Shown: positions 28,154-36,724, counted from the first letter of the stretch. The stretch: 46,301 bases of DNA from DASZFV01 sp036494575 (GCA_036494575.1 DASXOE010000097.1:1-46301); one strand, 5' to 3'. Numbers and translations are program-made. Notes: generated from the sequence alone by a model not told the origin.

Positions 28154-29716
28154 ATGCAGATTGCGCCGGATCAGATCGATCCCGACGCCGCCAAGGTCGT
28201 CCAGAGACTCCGAGAAAACGATCACCTCGCTTACCTCGTCGGTGGGGCCGTGCGCGACCTCCTCCTCGGGCGCAAGCCCAAGGACTTCGACGTCGTCACG
28301 AGCGCGACGCCGAACGAGATCAAGCGCCTGTTCAGGAACTGCCGCATCATCGGCCGGCGTTTTCGGCTCGCCCACATCTTCTACGGCCCCAAGATCATCG
28401 AGACCTCGACGTTCCGCGCGAACCCGCGCGAGCTCGAGGACGATGACGCGGGGGGCGGAGAGGCCGAGACGGGCGACCTGCTCATTCGTCGCGACAACAT
28501 GTTCGGCACGCCCGAGGAGGATGCGCGCCGGCGCGACTTCACGATCAACGGCCTCTTCTACGACACGAAGACGGGGCAGGTCATCGACCACGTCAACGGC
28601 ATGGCCGACCTCGAGGCGCGCATCGTGCGCACGATCGGCGATCCGGACATCCGCTTCCGCGAGGATCCGATCCGCATCCTGCGCGCCGTGAAGTTCGCGG
28701 CCCGTTGCGACCTCACGATCGAGCCGGAGACCTACCGGCGCATGATGGAGCACCGATCGGAGATCGCGAAGAGCGCGCAGGCGCGCGTCTCGGAGGAGTT
28801 CTATCGCTTGCTGCGCGCGGGCGCCGCCAAGCGCTCGATGGAGCTCCTCGTCGAGACCGATTTGCTCGAGATCTTTGCGCCCGAGATCGCACGCGGACTG
28901 CGCCCGGCGCCCGCGGCCGACGCGGCCCCCGATGCGCAACTCGAAGAAGAAGCCGCGCGACGCCGCGCGCGCCTCTGGGCCTACTTGGGCGCGCTCGACC
29001 GGTCGACCGAGCGGCGGCCCACCCCGCCGACGAACGCCCTCATCCTCGCGACGCTGCTGTTGCCGCCGCTGCGCGACGCGCTCGACCCAAACACGCGCGG
29101 CGTTCGAGACATCGGGCAGCTCATCTCACAGTCCATCGCGCCGGCGCTCGAGCGCCTGCGGCCCTCACGGCGCGACAGCGAGCTCGCGCGGCAGACGCTC
29201 TTGGCGCTCCGTTATCTCCTCCCGGCGGGGAGCTCGCGCCAAAAGCAGAACCTGCGCGGCCGCGATTTTTACGAGGACGCCATGCACCTCTGCGAGATCG
29301 TCGTCGACGCCGAGGGGCTCGAGCCGGGGCTCGCGGTGCAACCGGGCGCCAGCCTGGACGATGGCGCGTCGACCACGGACGCGGCCGCGGTCGACGACGG
29401 TCTGAACCTCGACGACGGCGCCCTTCCGCCCGAGCTCGAAGGATTCGAGAGCGACGGCAGCCGCCGCCGACGCCGCGGACGGCGCGGCCAAGGTCGGATG
29501 CGCGAAGCGGAGCCAGAAGGTCGGATGGGCCCGCCCGCGGCGCACGGGCGTGGCATCCCGTCCCACGGTCGCAGCCCCGCCCCGCTTCCCTCGCCTGTCC
29601 CCGTCGACCTGAACGGGCTCCTCGCGGCGACGCGAAGCCTCTCGTCGGCTGCCTCGCGGCCGGCCTTCCTCGGCAGCGGCGCCTTCGGCGGCCCCTGGTC
29701 CAGCCGCGTCGAATAA
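28154..29716 (+). CDS. pcnB: Poly(A) polymerase I
   Basis: Adds 3' poly(A) tails that mark RNAs for decay. 520 residues, class II nucleotidyltransferase. Motifs: YLVGGAVRDLLLGRKPKDFDVVT with catalytic Asp pair DFD, the RNA/ATP region GRRFRLAHIFYG that separates PAPs from CCA-adding enzymes, the RRDFTINGLFYD motif, and GDPDIRFREDPIRILRAVKFAAR. The C-terminal 100 residues are low complexity with a basic patch (RRRRRGRRGQGR), as in other proteobacterial PcnB tails. A GAGAGAG ribosome site precedes the ATG. CCA addition is less likely but worth noting because all four tRNAs here lack CCA. Confidence 0.93.
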   Translation: MQIAPDQIDPDAAKVVQRLRENDHLAYLVGGAVRDLLLGRKPKDFDVVTSATPNEIKRLFRNCRIIGRRFRLAHIFYGPKIIETSTFRANPRELEDDDAGGGEAETGDLLIRRDNMFGTPEEDARRRDFTINGLFYDTKTGQVIDHVNGMADLEARIVRTIGDPDIRFREDPIRILRAVKFAARCDLTIEPETYRRMMEHRSEIAKSAQARVSEEFYRLLRAGAAKRSMELLVETDLLEIFAPEIARGLRPAPAADAAPDAQLEEEAARRRARLWAYLGALDRSTERRPTPPTNALILATLLLPPLRDALDPNTRGVRDIGQLISQSIAPALERLRPSRRDSELARQTLLALRYLLPAGSSRQKQNLRGRDFYEDAMHLCEIVVDAEGLEPGLAVQPGASLDDGASTTDAAAVDDGLNLDDGALPPELEGFESDGSRRRRRGRRGQGRMREAEPEGRMGPPAAHGRGIPSHGRSPAPLPSPVPVDLNGLLAATRSLSSAASRPAFLGSGAFGGPWSSRVE

Positions 29717-29765
29717 CCCGCACAGTCCGATTGTCCACGACGCCGTTCGCACTGATAGTGCGGGC

Positions 29766-30461
29766 ATGACAATGGTCGTGATTCTGACCGTGCGCGCCGG
29801 CACCACCGAGACGTTCCGCGCGTATGAGCGCGCCGCTGCTGCCATCATGGCTCGGCACGGTGGCGTCATCGAACGCGTGGTAGTGGTCCCCCCCGCTGCC
29901 GGCGAGCCGGTAGCGCTGCGCGAGGTCCACCTGGTGCGATTCCCGTCGGCACGCGCGTTCGACGAATATCGGGACGACCCCGCGCTGGCCGCGCTGGCAC
30001 CGCAACGCGAACAGGCCGTCGCCAATACGGAGATCCTGATCGGTGACGAGGGGCCGCGGTACGGGGCGCCGGGAGACGCCGGCCCGCAAACGTTCAGCGG
30101 CGGCTGCCACTGCGGGGCGGTGCGATTTTGCGTGACCGGCGACTTGCGCACCGTCACCGAATGCAACTGCTCGATCTGCACCCAAAAAGGCTTCCTGCAT
30201 CTGATCGTGCCCGCCCAGCACTTCCAGCTGACCTCCGGGCGCGACGCGCTGGCGACATACACGTTCAACACCGCAGTCGCCCGGCATACGTTCTGCCGCG
30301 TGTGCGGGATCCACCCCTTCTACGTCCCCCGCTCCGATCCCGACAAGATCGACGTTAACGTCCGCTGCATCGACGACGTCGATCCCCGGCAGGTGGCCGC
30401 CGCTCTGTTCGACGGCCGAAACTGGGAACAGGCGATCGGGGAGTCGCTGTCATGGCGCTGA
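29766..30461 (+). CDS. DUF1330-like / GFA zinc-domain fusion protein
   Basis: 231 residues with two domains. Residues 1-96 resemble DUF1330 (dimeric ferredoxin-like; MVVILTVRAGTTETFRAYER, HLVRFPSARAFDEYRDDP). Residues 108-231 are a GFA-type domain (glutathione-dependent formaldehyde-activating/CENP-V family): CHCG (114-117), C-N-C-S-I-C (133-138) and FCRVCGIHPFY (176-186), giving the seven Cys of the two-zinc site. GFA members bind glutathione-adduct or small aldehydes, but most are uncharacterised. The fusion of these two domains is uncommon as far as I know. A weak hairpin follows the stop. gshB lies 3 kb upstream; a functional link is speculative. Confidence 0.85.
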   Translation: MTMVVILTVRAGTTETFRAYERAAAAIMARHGGVIERVVVVPPAAGEPVALREVHLVRFPSARAFDEYRDDPALAALAPQREQAVANTEILIGDEGPRYGAPGDAGPQTFSGGCHCGAVRFCVTGDLRTVTECNCSICTQKGFLHLIVPAQHFQLTSGRDALATYTFNTAVARHTFCRVCGIHPFYVPRSDPDKIDVNVRCIDDVDPRQVAAALFDGRNWEQAIGESLSWR

Positions 30462-30471
30462 TGTCATAACC

Positions 30472-30494
30472 GACAGGGGGTCTTTCTCCCTGTC
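30472..30494. terminator. Candidate hairpin after the GFA fusion gene
   Basis: GACAGGG (30472-30478) / CCCTGTC (30488-30494), 7 bp, extendable by one GU and one GC pair to a 5-base loop TCTTT. It begins 11 bases after the stop. No U-run follows. Confidence 0.45.
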
Positions 30495-30554
30495 CTCCGA
30501 AGTGACGCGCGAACATGAGCTCGTGGTGCGCGAGCAAGGCGCTCGACGCGGCCG

Positions 30555-30710
30555 CGGACCCTCTCACCGCGCCCAATAGATCGAGCGAGCGCGGCTCCGC
30601 CGCGCGAAGCGAGCGCCGGGGGCGCGGGACCCTCTCACGCGCTCCCAAATGGTTCGAGCGAGCGCGGCTCCGCCGCGCGAAGCGAGCGCCGGGGGCCCGG
30701 GACCCTCTCA
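30555..30710. repeat. Tandem 70-73-bp repeats ending at the queC stop
   Basis: GGACCCTCTCA recurs at 30556, 30627 and 30700, spaced 71-73 bases. Between them, CGAGCGAGCGCGGCTCCGCC and CGCGAAGCGAGCGCCGGGGG repeat almost unchanged. The copy at 30699-30717 extends to the near-palindrome GGGACCCTCTCAGGGTCTC; the TCA in its centre is the queC stop read from the minus strand. No gene is seen in 30462-30707. Confidence 0.92.
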
Positions 30711-31394
30711 GGGTCTCGCATAGCTTGTCGGGTCGCGTACTCCCGCGGCCTCGAAACCGCGGCGTCGGAGCTGACAGGAATCGCAGCCGCCGCAGGCCGA
30801 CCCCGACGCGTCGGGGTCGTAGCACGAATGGGTCAGGCCGTAGTCGACGCCGAGCGCGACGCCGGCCTGGATGATCTCGGCCTTCGACATGCGAATGAGC
30901 GGCGCGCGCATCGTGAACGGGCGGCGCTCGACGCCCGCCTTCGTCCCGAGGCGCGCGACCTCCTGCATGGCCGCGAGCCACTCCGGACGGCAATCGGGGT
31001 AGCCCGACGAATCGAGCACGTTGACGCCGACGACGATCTCGCTCGCCCCCGTGACCTCGGCGACGGCGATGGCGTACGCCATGAAGATCGTGTTGCGCGC
31101 CGGCACGTACGTCACGGGGATCCCGCCCCCGATCTCCGCCTCGCTGCGTCCCTTGGGAACGGGGATGGCGTCCGTGAGGGCCGACCCGCCGATGGCCCGG
31201 AGATCGAGGTCGATGATGCGGTGTTCGGCGGCTCCGAGGGCTTGCGCGACCCGCGCGGCGGCCGCGAGCTCCACGGCGTGGCGCTGGCCGTAGCGGAAGG
31301 AGAGCGCGTGGCAGCGGCGTCCCGCGGCGCGCGTCATGGCGAGCGCCGTCGCCGAATCGATTCCACCTGAAAGAAGCACGATCGCGTCGGTCAT
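30708..31394 (-). CDS. queC: 7-cyano-7-deazaguanine synthase
   Basis: Makes preQ0 from 7-carboxy-7-deazaguanine, ammonia and ATP for queuosine in tRNA (or deazaguanine DNA). 228 residues. PP-loop LLSGGIDSATAL near the N-terminus; YVPARNTIFMAYAIAVAE and GVNVLDSSGYPDCRPEW are family blocks; the C-terminal zinc site reads CYDPDASGSACGGCDSC. The last residues TSYARP and the TGA stop run into the dispersed palindrome, but all known functional parts lie upstream, so it is probably intact. No other que gene is in the window. Divergent from the methyltransferase (23-bp gap). Confidence 0.96.
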   Translation of the reverse strand: MTDAIVLLSGGIDSATALAMTRAAGRRCHALSFRYGQRHAVELAAAARVAQALGAAEHRIIDLDLRAIGGSALTDAIPVPKGRSEAEIGGGIPVTYVPARNTIFMAYAIAVAEVTGASEIVVGVNVLDSSGYPDCRPEWLAAMQEVARLGTKAGVERRPFTMRAPLIRMSKAEIIQAGVALGVDYGLTHSCYDPDASGSACGGCDSCQLRRRGFEAAGVRDPTSYARP

Positions 31395-31417
31395 TCTCGA
31401 AATAGATTAGTGCACAT

Positions 31418-32245
31418 ATGCGCGAGGATGAAATCGCCGGCGCGCGCGAGCCCTTCGAGGACGCCACGCTCTACGACTGGGAGTACCGGCGCCGCCGCGA
31501 AGACCTCGGCTTCTATCGCATGCTCGCAGACGAGCGCGGCGGCCCGGTGCTCGACCTCGGCTGCGGCACGGGGCGTCTCATGGTGCCGCTGCTCCGAGAC
31601 GGCCACGTGGTCGTGGGCATCGACCACGCGCCCGCAATGCTCGCCCGCGCCGGGGAGCGCGTGGCCAGGCTGCCGCTGAGCGGGCGGCGGCGCGCGCTGC
31701 TCGTGCGGGGCGACCTGCGGCGGCTGGCCGTCGAGGCGGCACCACGCTTCGCCCTCGCGATCGTGGCGTTTCACGGCATCCAGCACCTCGTGACCGACGC
31801 GGAGCTCCTAGGGCTCCTCCGTCGCGTGCGCGCCGCGCTCATCCCGGGCGGCTGGCTCGCCTTCGACCTGTTCGCGCCCGACCCGGCGTTCATGGGCCGC
31901 GTGCGAGCGGCCGGCCCCGCGCGGCGCTGGCACCGCACGCTCTTTCGTCACCCCGTGACGGGCCGACGCGAGGCGTACTCGGCGAGCTACGCGTTCGACG
32001 CGCGGAGGGGCACGCTGCTCACGACGTTCCACTACCAGCCCGTCGACGCCCTCGGCCGACGGCGAGGGCCCGAGCGACACGTGCGCCTCTGCCACCGCCA
32101 GCTCGAACCGGTGGCGGTCGCCGATTTATTGACGCGAGCGGGCCTCGCGCTGCTCCAATCGTGGGGAAATTTCAGCGGCGCGCCGCTCGAGCCCTCGACG
32201 TCGGGCGGCAGCGAACAGCACGTTCATCTGGCGCGAAGAGTCTGA
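31418..32245 (+). CDS. SAM-dependent class I methyltransferase
   Basis: 275 residues. Rossmann motif I VLDLGCGTGRLMVPLLRDGH (residues about 44-63) and motif II acidic VVGIDHAPAML bind SAM; the motif IV-V region is FALAIVAFHGIQHLV and post-motif GGWLAFDLFAPD. The C-terminal part is beta-rich with YSASYAFDARRGTLLTTFHY. No signal peptide. The substrate is unknown; the local context (queC, H1-like protein) gives no strong hint. An adjacent downstream promoter serves the next gene, so it probably forms a single-gene unit. Confidence 0.88.
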   Translation: MREDEIAGAREPFEDATLYDWEYRRRREDLGFYRMLADERGGPVLDLGCGTGRLMVPLLRDGHVVVGIDHAPAMLARAGERVARLPLSGRRRALLVRGDLRRLAVEAAPRFALAIVAFHGIQHLVTDAELLGLLRRVRAALIPGGWLAFDLFAPDPAFMGRVRAAGPARRWHRTLFRHPVTGRREAYSASYAFDARRGTLLTTFHYQPVDALGRRRGPERHVRLCHRQLEPVAVADLLTRAGLALLQSWGNFSGAPLEPSTSGGSEQHVHLARRV

Positions 32246-32339
32246 CGCGTTCACGGACGCGCGCGGCAGACGCGCGCGAAATCCTCGGGAAACACCGTGA
32301 AAAAGCCCCTTCTCCGTCAGAGCAGCGACGGGATTTCCC

Positions 32340-32367
32340 TTGACAGGATCCACCCCCCCGCTACGAT
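32340..32367 (+). promoter_or_regulatory. Promoter of the H1-like gene
   Basis: -35 TTGACA (32340-32345), 16-base spacer, -10 TACGAT (32362-32367), 39 bases before the ATG. The consensus -35 suggests strong housekeeping expression, as expected for a nucleoid protein. Confidence 0.75.
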
Positions 32368-32406
32368 GCCGAGGTCTTCGCAAACTTTCTGACGGGGGGC
32401 TACCAG

Positions 32407-32778
32407 ATGGCCGAGAAAGTCGCAAAGTTGGGCGTGAACCGCGAGAAGGACTTCATGTATTACGTGAAGGACGGGGCTGTCTGGAAGGTTCAGCGAAAGC
32501 AGCCCGGTGTTCCCAAGGGCCGTCCCGAGAAGGTGGCTGACGGCGGCGTCGAGATGGACACGAACTACATCTACTTCGTCGATCGCGACGGAGACATTGC
32601 CCGCGCCAAGCGCGCCATCGGCGGGCAGAAGCGCAAAAAGAAGGGCGGCGCCAAGAAAGCCGCCCGGAAGAAGGCGGCCCCCAAGAAGGCAGCCAAGAAG
32701 AAGGCGGCCTCGAAGGGCAAAAAGTCGAGCAAGAAGGCTGGCGCGAAGAAGAAGGCGAAGAAAAAGGGACGCCGCTAA
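32407..32778 (+). CDS. Small protein with histone H1-like Lys/Ala-rich tail
   Basis: 123 residues. Residues 1-73 form a compact, slightly acidic-basic domain (VNREKDFMYYVKDGAVWKVQ, DTNYIYFVDRDGDIARAKR) that I do not recognise but that looks like a small beta fold with two similar halves (YYVKDGAVWKV / YFVDRDGDIARA). Residues 74-123 are nearly only Lys, Ala, Gly and Arg in KKAA-type repeats, like eukaryotic H1 tails and bacterial H1-like proteins. It should bind nucleic acid non-specifically. It has its own strong promoter and a terminator hairpin. Nucleoid role is inference. Confidence 0.88.
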   Translation: MAEKVAKLGVNREKDFMYYVKDGAVWKVQRKQPGVPKGRPEKVADGGVEMDTNYIYFVDRDGDIARAKRAIGGQKRKKKGGAKKAARKKAAPKKAAKKKAASKGKKSSKKAGAKKKAKKKGRR

Positions 32779-32806
32779 AGACCTGAGTCCTTCGTTATTC
32801 CGACAT

Positions 32807-32836
32807 GAGGCCGCGTGGCAAAAGTCCCGCGGCCTC
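32807..32836 (+). terminator. Hairpin terminator after the H1-like gene
   Basis: Perfect 9-bp stem GAGGCCGCG (32807-32815) / CGCGGCCTC (32828-32836), loop TGGCAAAAGTCC, followed by TCGTCGTTCT. It lies 28 bases after the stop and between two convergent genes, so it may act in both directions. Confidence 0.75.
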
Positions 32837-32848
32837 TCGTCGTTCTAA

Positions 32849-32891
32849 CGGTCATTTGCTAGCCGGTCATTTGTTGCTAGCCGGTCATTTG
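32849..32891. repeat. Short triple repeat at the 3' end of the membrane protein gene
   Basis: CGGTCATTTG occurs at 32849, 32864 and 32882, separated by GCTAGC words. The third copy contains the stop codon (TCA 32885-32887 read on minus) of the membrane protein. It looks like local slippage duplication of a gene end. Confidence 0.85.
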
Positions 32892-35275
32892 GCGCGGCGG
32901 CCGCCGCCGGTGCGCTTGCCGCGACGCGGGCCCGCGCTCTTCTTCATGGCCGGCGCGCCGTCGTCCTCGTCCTCCTCTTCGGGCACGGCCGCCGGGCCGC
33001 CCGCCGTGGCCGCCGCGGCCTCCGGCTGCGGGTAGGCGAACTGATAGAGGATCCACACGAAGGCCACGATGATGGCGAGGGACATCCACGTGTATTGCTC
33101 GTCGAGCCACTGCGGCATACGCAGGTGATCCCAAGGCGGCTTGTTCGGGAGGTACTTCGTGGGCGCCCAATCGAGAAAGCCCGTCGTCGCCGTGGCCGCG
33201 AGCAAGAGCAGGCCCGCGTCCTTACGTTTCTCGTAGAGGAACGCCACGACGAACATGAACGAGTAGTAGTAGCAGGTGAGCTCGAAGAGGATCGCCATCA
33301 TCATCGTGCCCATGCTGAGCGCGACCCACGGCTCGACGCCGCGCAGGGCCCGCCACAGCAGCACGATGAACGCGAGCTGCGCGATGCGCAGCAGGAACTT
33401 CGAGTGCTCGGCGGTCTCGAGCTTGACCTGCTTCCAGTGGCCCCACGGATCCTCGAGCTTGTCGTTCTTGAGGAAGCGCCCCACCTCGGACGGCCGATAG
33501 ATCATGACCGTCTTGAGGCCCATGTAGTTCGTGAGCGGCGTCTTGTTGTGCTTCTCCGAGTTCTTGAGAAATTCGCGGTAGCTCGCGATGCCGTTGCTCG
33601 TCGCGAGGCTCACGGGGACGAGCAGCGCGAAGACGAGCGTGACGCCCGCGAAGAACCTCAGGTAGCGCCGATCGATGCGCGTGAAGAGCTCGCGCGCGCT
33701 CGCGAAGGGTTGGGGCTTCCACCACGGCCGGCCCGGCGCGCGCTCGCCGAGGAGCTGCTGCGCGACGACGAGGACGGGGCCGACGAGGCAGAACGACGGG
33801 AAGACCCGGAGCAGCGACGAATACCCGAGGAAGAGCCCGCCCAGGAAGGGCTTCTCCTTGCGCACCAGGCACACCCCTCCCACGAAGTAGAAGAGCCAGT
33901 CCCAGCGGAGGAACGCCCCCCCCGTCCAGTAGAAGCGGCACGGGAAGTTAGTCGCGAAGACGGCCAGCGCTACGCACAAGACGCGCCACCCGAACGCCCA
34001 CCAGGTCAGCAGGAGCATCCCCAGGATGAAGGCCGGGTCTATCCGTATGAGGATGTTCACCTGCCCATCGGTGGCCGGCGACGTGTTCGCGAGGAACGAG
34101 CCCAGGATGTTCCACACGGGGGTCGCGTTGTAGCCGTGGTCGGTCTGCGCCTCCTCCCAGCGCTTGACGCCGTGGCGCGCGCGAAAGTACGCGACGTCCT
34201 GCTTGAACGACTGCCAGCGCTCCGGTGAGAAGTGCGACTTGCACGCGTCGGGGTGCGCGAGGACGTCCGTCGTCGACTGCATCATGTTCGTGCGCAGGTT
34301 CATGATCTTGCGCAGCTCGACGCGCCGGCGCAGCGTCGGATCCTCGGAGTCGGCGACGGCCACGCACTCGTACAGGCGGTCGTAGGACAGCTCCTTGAAG
34401 TACTTCGAGCCCACGTAGTAGTGGAACGTGTCCCAGACGTGGAAGTAGTTGCCGAAGTGGAACGAGAAGAAGTTCCAGTACGCGCAGAACGACAGCAGCC
34501 CCACGATGATGAGCAGGCGATCGCGCAGGCGGCGGAAGAGCTCCGGCGTCCCCTTCTTCGCGAGCCAAACGCCCCAGCCGATGAGGGCGAGCGCGCCCAT
34601 GGCGAGCGCCATCTCGAAGCGCGAGCTCGCGTCGTTGTCCCACCACGCGAAGCTCCAGAAGGTCGGCTGCACGACCCTGGCCGGCGGCGCGTCGACGATC
34701 TTGAGGTGCGGCGGGAACGGCGACGGCGCCTGGCAGAAGGCCTGGAACTCGGAGATCGAATAGAAGTTGTCACCCGTGGGCTCGCCGATGCGCAGGTAAC
34801 GCACCATCGTCGTCCCGATCGTCACGGGGCGCGTGCGCAGGCCGTGTCCGATGCCTACGACGTTGTCGACCTCGACGAGCAGCTTGAAGCTGTCACGCGC
34901 GCCGTCGAGCGAGCCCCAGATCTTGTAGACGTCGTTGGCGTCGGCCTGCACGGAGAACGCCGACACGGGCGTGGGCCGCCCGAGATCGTACGTGAGCGAG
35001 CCGGCGGCCGTATCGAACACGACGGCGGGCGGCGCGTCCCACTGCGCGCCCTCGGGGGCCGCCTGCCCGTCCGTTACGAGGCGCACGTTGCGGCCGATGT
35101 CCTGCTGCGCCGACGGCAGCTTCCCCGCGAGGAGGTTCTCCGTGCCGCACGCGGGCGAGGACACGTCCTCGGCGGCGGCCGGTGTGGCCCACGCGACGAC
35201 GGCGAGCAACGCGAACGTCCCCGACAAAGCGACGCGATTGCCAGCCATTCTTGGGCCCGCCATGATGCCGGACAT
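32885..35275 (-). CDS. Polytopic membrane protein with N-terminal discoidin-like domain
   Basis: 796 residues. A signal peptide (to about residue 35, TPAAAE) precedes an exported beta domain about 40-185 resembling F5/8 type C (discoidin) modules: LTYDLGRPTPVSAFSVQADA, RYLRIGEPTGDNFYSISEFQ. From about 220 there are roughly ten hydrophobic helices with loops bearing Tyr/Trp/Asp-rich motifs (HVWDTFHYYVGSKYFKELSY), the pattern of GT-C-type, polyprenyl-phosphate-sugar-using glycosyltransferases such as GT87. The C-terminus is acidic then Lys/Arg-rich. Possibly a membrane glycosyltransferase with a carbohydrate-binding module. ATGs at 35263 and 35248 are alternatives. Function is unproven. Confidence 0.75.
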   Translation of the reverse strand: MSGIMAGPRMAGNRVALSGTFALLAVVAWATPAAAEDVSSPACGTENLLAGKLPSAQQDIGRNVRLVTDGQAAPEGAQWDAPPAVVFDTAAGSLTYDLGRPTPVSAFSVQADANDVYKIWGSLDGARDSFKLLVEVDNVVGIGHGLRTRPVTIGTTMVRYLRIGEPTGDNFYSISEFQAFCQAPSPFPPHLKIVDAPPARVVQPTFWSFAWWDNDASSRFEMALAMGALALIGWGVWLAKKGTPELFRRLRDRLLIIVGLLSFCAYWNFFSFHFGNYFHVWDTFHYYVGSKYFKELSYDRLYECVAVADSEDPTLRRRVELRKIMNLRTNMMQSTTDVLAHPDACKSHFSPERWQSFKQDVAYFRARHGVKRWEEAQTDHGYNATPVWNILGSFLANTSPATDGQVNILIRIDPAFILGMLLLTWWAFGWRVLCVALAVFATNFPCRFYWTGGAFLRWDWLFYFVGGVCLVRKEKPFLGGLFLGYSSLLRVFPSFCLVGPVLVVAQQLLGERAPGRPWWKPQPFASARELFTRIDRRYLRFFAGVTLVFALLVPVSLATSNGIASYREFLKNSEKHNKTPLTNYMGLKTVMIYRPSEVGRFLKNDKLEDPWGHWKQVKLETAEHSKFLLRIAQLAFIVLLWRALRGVEPWVALSMGTMMMAILFELTCYYYSFMFVVAFLYEKRKDAGLLLLAATATTGFLDWAPTKYLPNKPPWDHLRMPQWLDEQYTWMSLAIIVAFVWILYQFAYPQPEAAAATAGGPAAVPEEEDEDDGAPAMKKSAGPRRGKRTGGGRRAK

Positions 35276-35362
35276 TAGCAGGCCTGCTGCAAATATTGAA
35301 TCGGACCGGCAACTTCGGGACTCTCAGGCGTCGTCCGTCACCCTGTGCCATTCTGGGCGCCC

Positions 35363-36724
35363 ATGAGCCCGACCCTCGCGCTGCTGCTGACGATGGTGAT
35401 CGTGCTCGCCAACGCCTTCTTCGTGGCCGCCGAGTTCGCCTTCGTCAAGATCCGTCCGACGCGCCTCCAGCAGCTCGTCAAGCAGGGCAGCCGCCGCGCG
35501 CGCCTCCTGCAGACCATCACGAAGCAGCTGCCCGCGTACCTGTCCGCGAGCCAGCTCGGCATCACGATCTCGTCGCTGTCGCTCGGTTGGCTCGGCGAGC
35601 CCGCCTTCGCGAAGATGCTGCGTCCGCTGCTCGAGCGCGTCGGCGTCTTCCACGAGCGTACGGTGCACACGCTCGCCGTCACGATCAGCCTGGCCGTCAT
35701 CACGTTCCTGCACACGGTCATCGGCGAGCTCGCGCCCAAGGCCATGGCGCTCCAGCTCACGGAGCCCATCGCAATGTGGGCGGCCCTGCCTTTTCGGGCG
35801 TTCTACGTCGTGGCGTTCCCGCTCATCTGGACCCTCAAGGGCGCGGCGTTCCTCGTGCTGCGCGTGCTGCACCTGCCGCCCGCCTCGGAGGCCGAGATGC
35901 TGCACTCGCCCGAGGAGCTGCGCATGGTCGTCCAGCACGTCAAGCTGGACCCGGGCGCGCGCCGCCTCATCGACCGCGTCTTCGACTACACGCACCGCGT
36001 GGCGCGCCACGTGATGACGCTGCGCCGGGACGTCGTCACGCTCGAGGCGGGGCGGCCGTTCGAGGACAACCTGCGCATCGCCGTCGCCAACCAGTACACG
36101 CGCTACCCGCTGTGCGAGCCCGTCACCGACCGCGTCGTCGGGTACGTGCACATGAAGGACATCGTGACGGCGCTCGCCTCGGGCACGCGGCCGCAGCGCA
36201 TGCGCGAGCTCGTGCGCGAGCCCATCTACGCCTCGGAGGACACGCGCCTCGAGTGGCTCCGCCGGGAGTTCCAGCGGCGGCGCGTGCACATCGCGATCAT
36301 CCTCGGGCCGGGGCACGCCTTCACGGGCATCGTGACGCTCGAGGACCTCGTGGAGGAGGTGCTGGGCGAGATTCAAGACGAGCAGGATCTCGAAGAGATC
36401 CCGCCCATCACGCGCAATCCCGACGGCAGCTTCGAGGCCGACGGCCGCCTCACGCTCGACGTCGCCACGCGTGACCTCGGGCTCAATTTTCCGCCCCTCC
36501 CGCCCGAGGTCGAGACGCTGGGCGGCTTCCTCGTGACACAGCTGTCCGAGCGGGCCGTCCCCGGCGACGTCGTGCTGGCAGCGGGACATCACCTGACGGT
36601 CCTCGACGTCCGGGACCGGAGGATACGCCGCGTCAGGGGCGTACCCCTGCCCCCGGAGCGGCACGGAGAAGACCCCGGAGATGACGATGACCAGAACGAA
36701 ACAAAGCCTCCCGACGCCGACTGA
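35363..36724 (+). CDS. CNNM/CorC (HlyC) family transporter-like protein
   Basis: 453 residues from the ATG at 35363; a GTG at 35345 would add six. Residues 1-185 form the DUF21/CNNM membrane domain with VIVLANAFFVAAEFAFVKIR and SQLGITISSLSLGWLGEPA, signatures of the family, and TVIGELAPKAMAL in the membrane. A CBS pair follows (about 205-330; RHVMTLRRDVVTLE, YVHMKDIVTAL), then the CorC/HlyC domain (about 345-435; GGFLVTQLSERAVPGDVV). Members are linked to Mg2+ or Co2+ export and magnesium homeostasis. The C-terminus is acidic. Monocistronic by spacing. Confidence 0.93.
   Translation: MSPTLALLLTMVIVLANAFFVAAEFAFVKIRPTRLQQLVKQGSRRARLLQTITKQLPAYLSASQLGITISSLSLGWLGEPAFAKMLRPLLERVGVFHERTVHTLAVTISLAVITFLHTVIGELAPKAMALQLTEPIAMWAALPFRAFYVVAFPLIWTLKGAAFLVLRVLHLPPASEAEMLHSPEELRMVVQHVKLDPGARRLIDRVFDYTHRVARHVMTLRRDVVTLEAGRPFEDNLRIAVANQYTRYPLCEPVTDRVVGYVHMKDIVTALASGTRPQRMRELVREPIYASEDTRLEWLRREFQRRRVHIAIILGPGHAFTGIVTLEDLVEEVLGEIQDEQDLEEIPPITRNPDGSFEADGRLTLDVATRDLGLNFPPLPPEVETLGGFLVTQLSERAVPGDVVLAAGHHLTVLDVRDRRIRRVRGVPLPPERHGEDPGDDDDQNETKPPDAD

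Noticed and set aside
28154..29716. CCA-adding enzyme
   Set aside because: The GRRFRLAH segment and the long basic tail fit bacterial poly(A) polymerase better, though both belong to the same class.
29121..30314. Minus-strand frame opposite pcnB and the GFA fusion
   Set aside because: It crosses two well-supported plus-strand genes and its translation has no domain.
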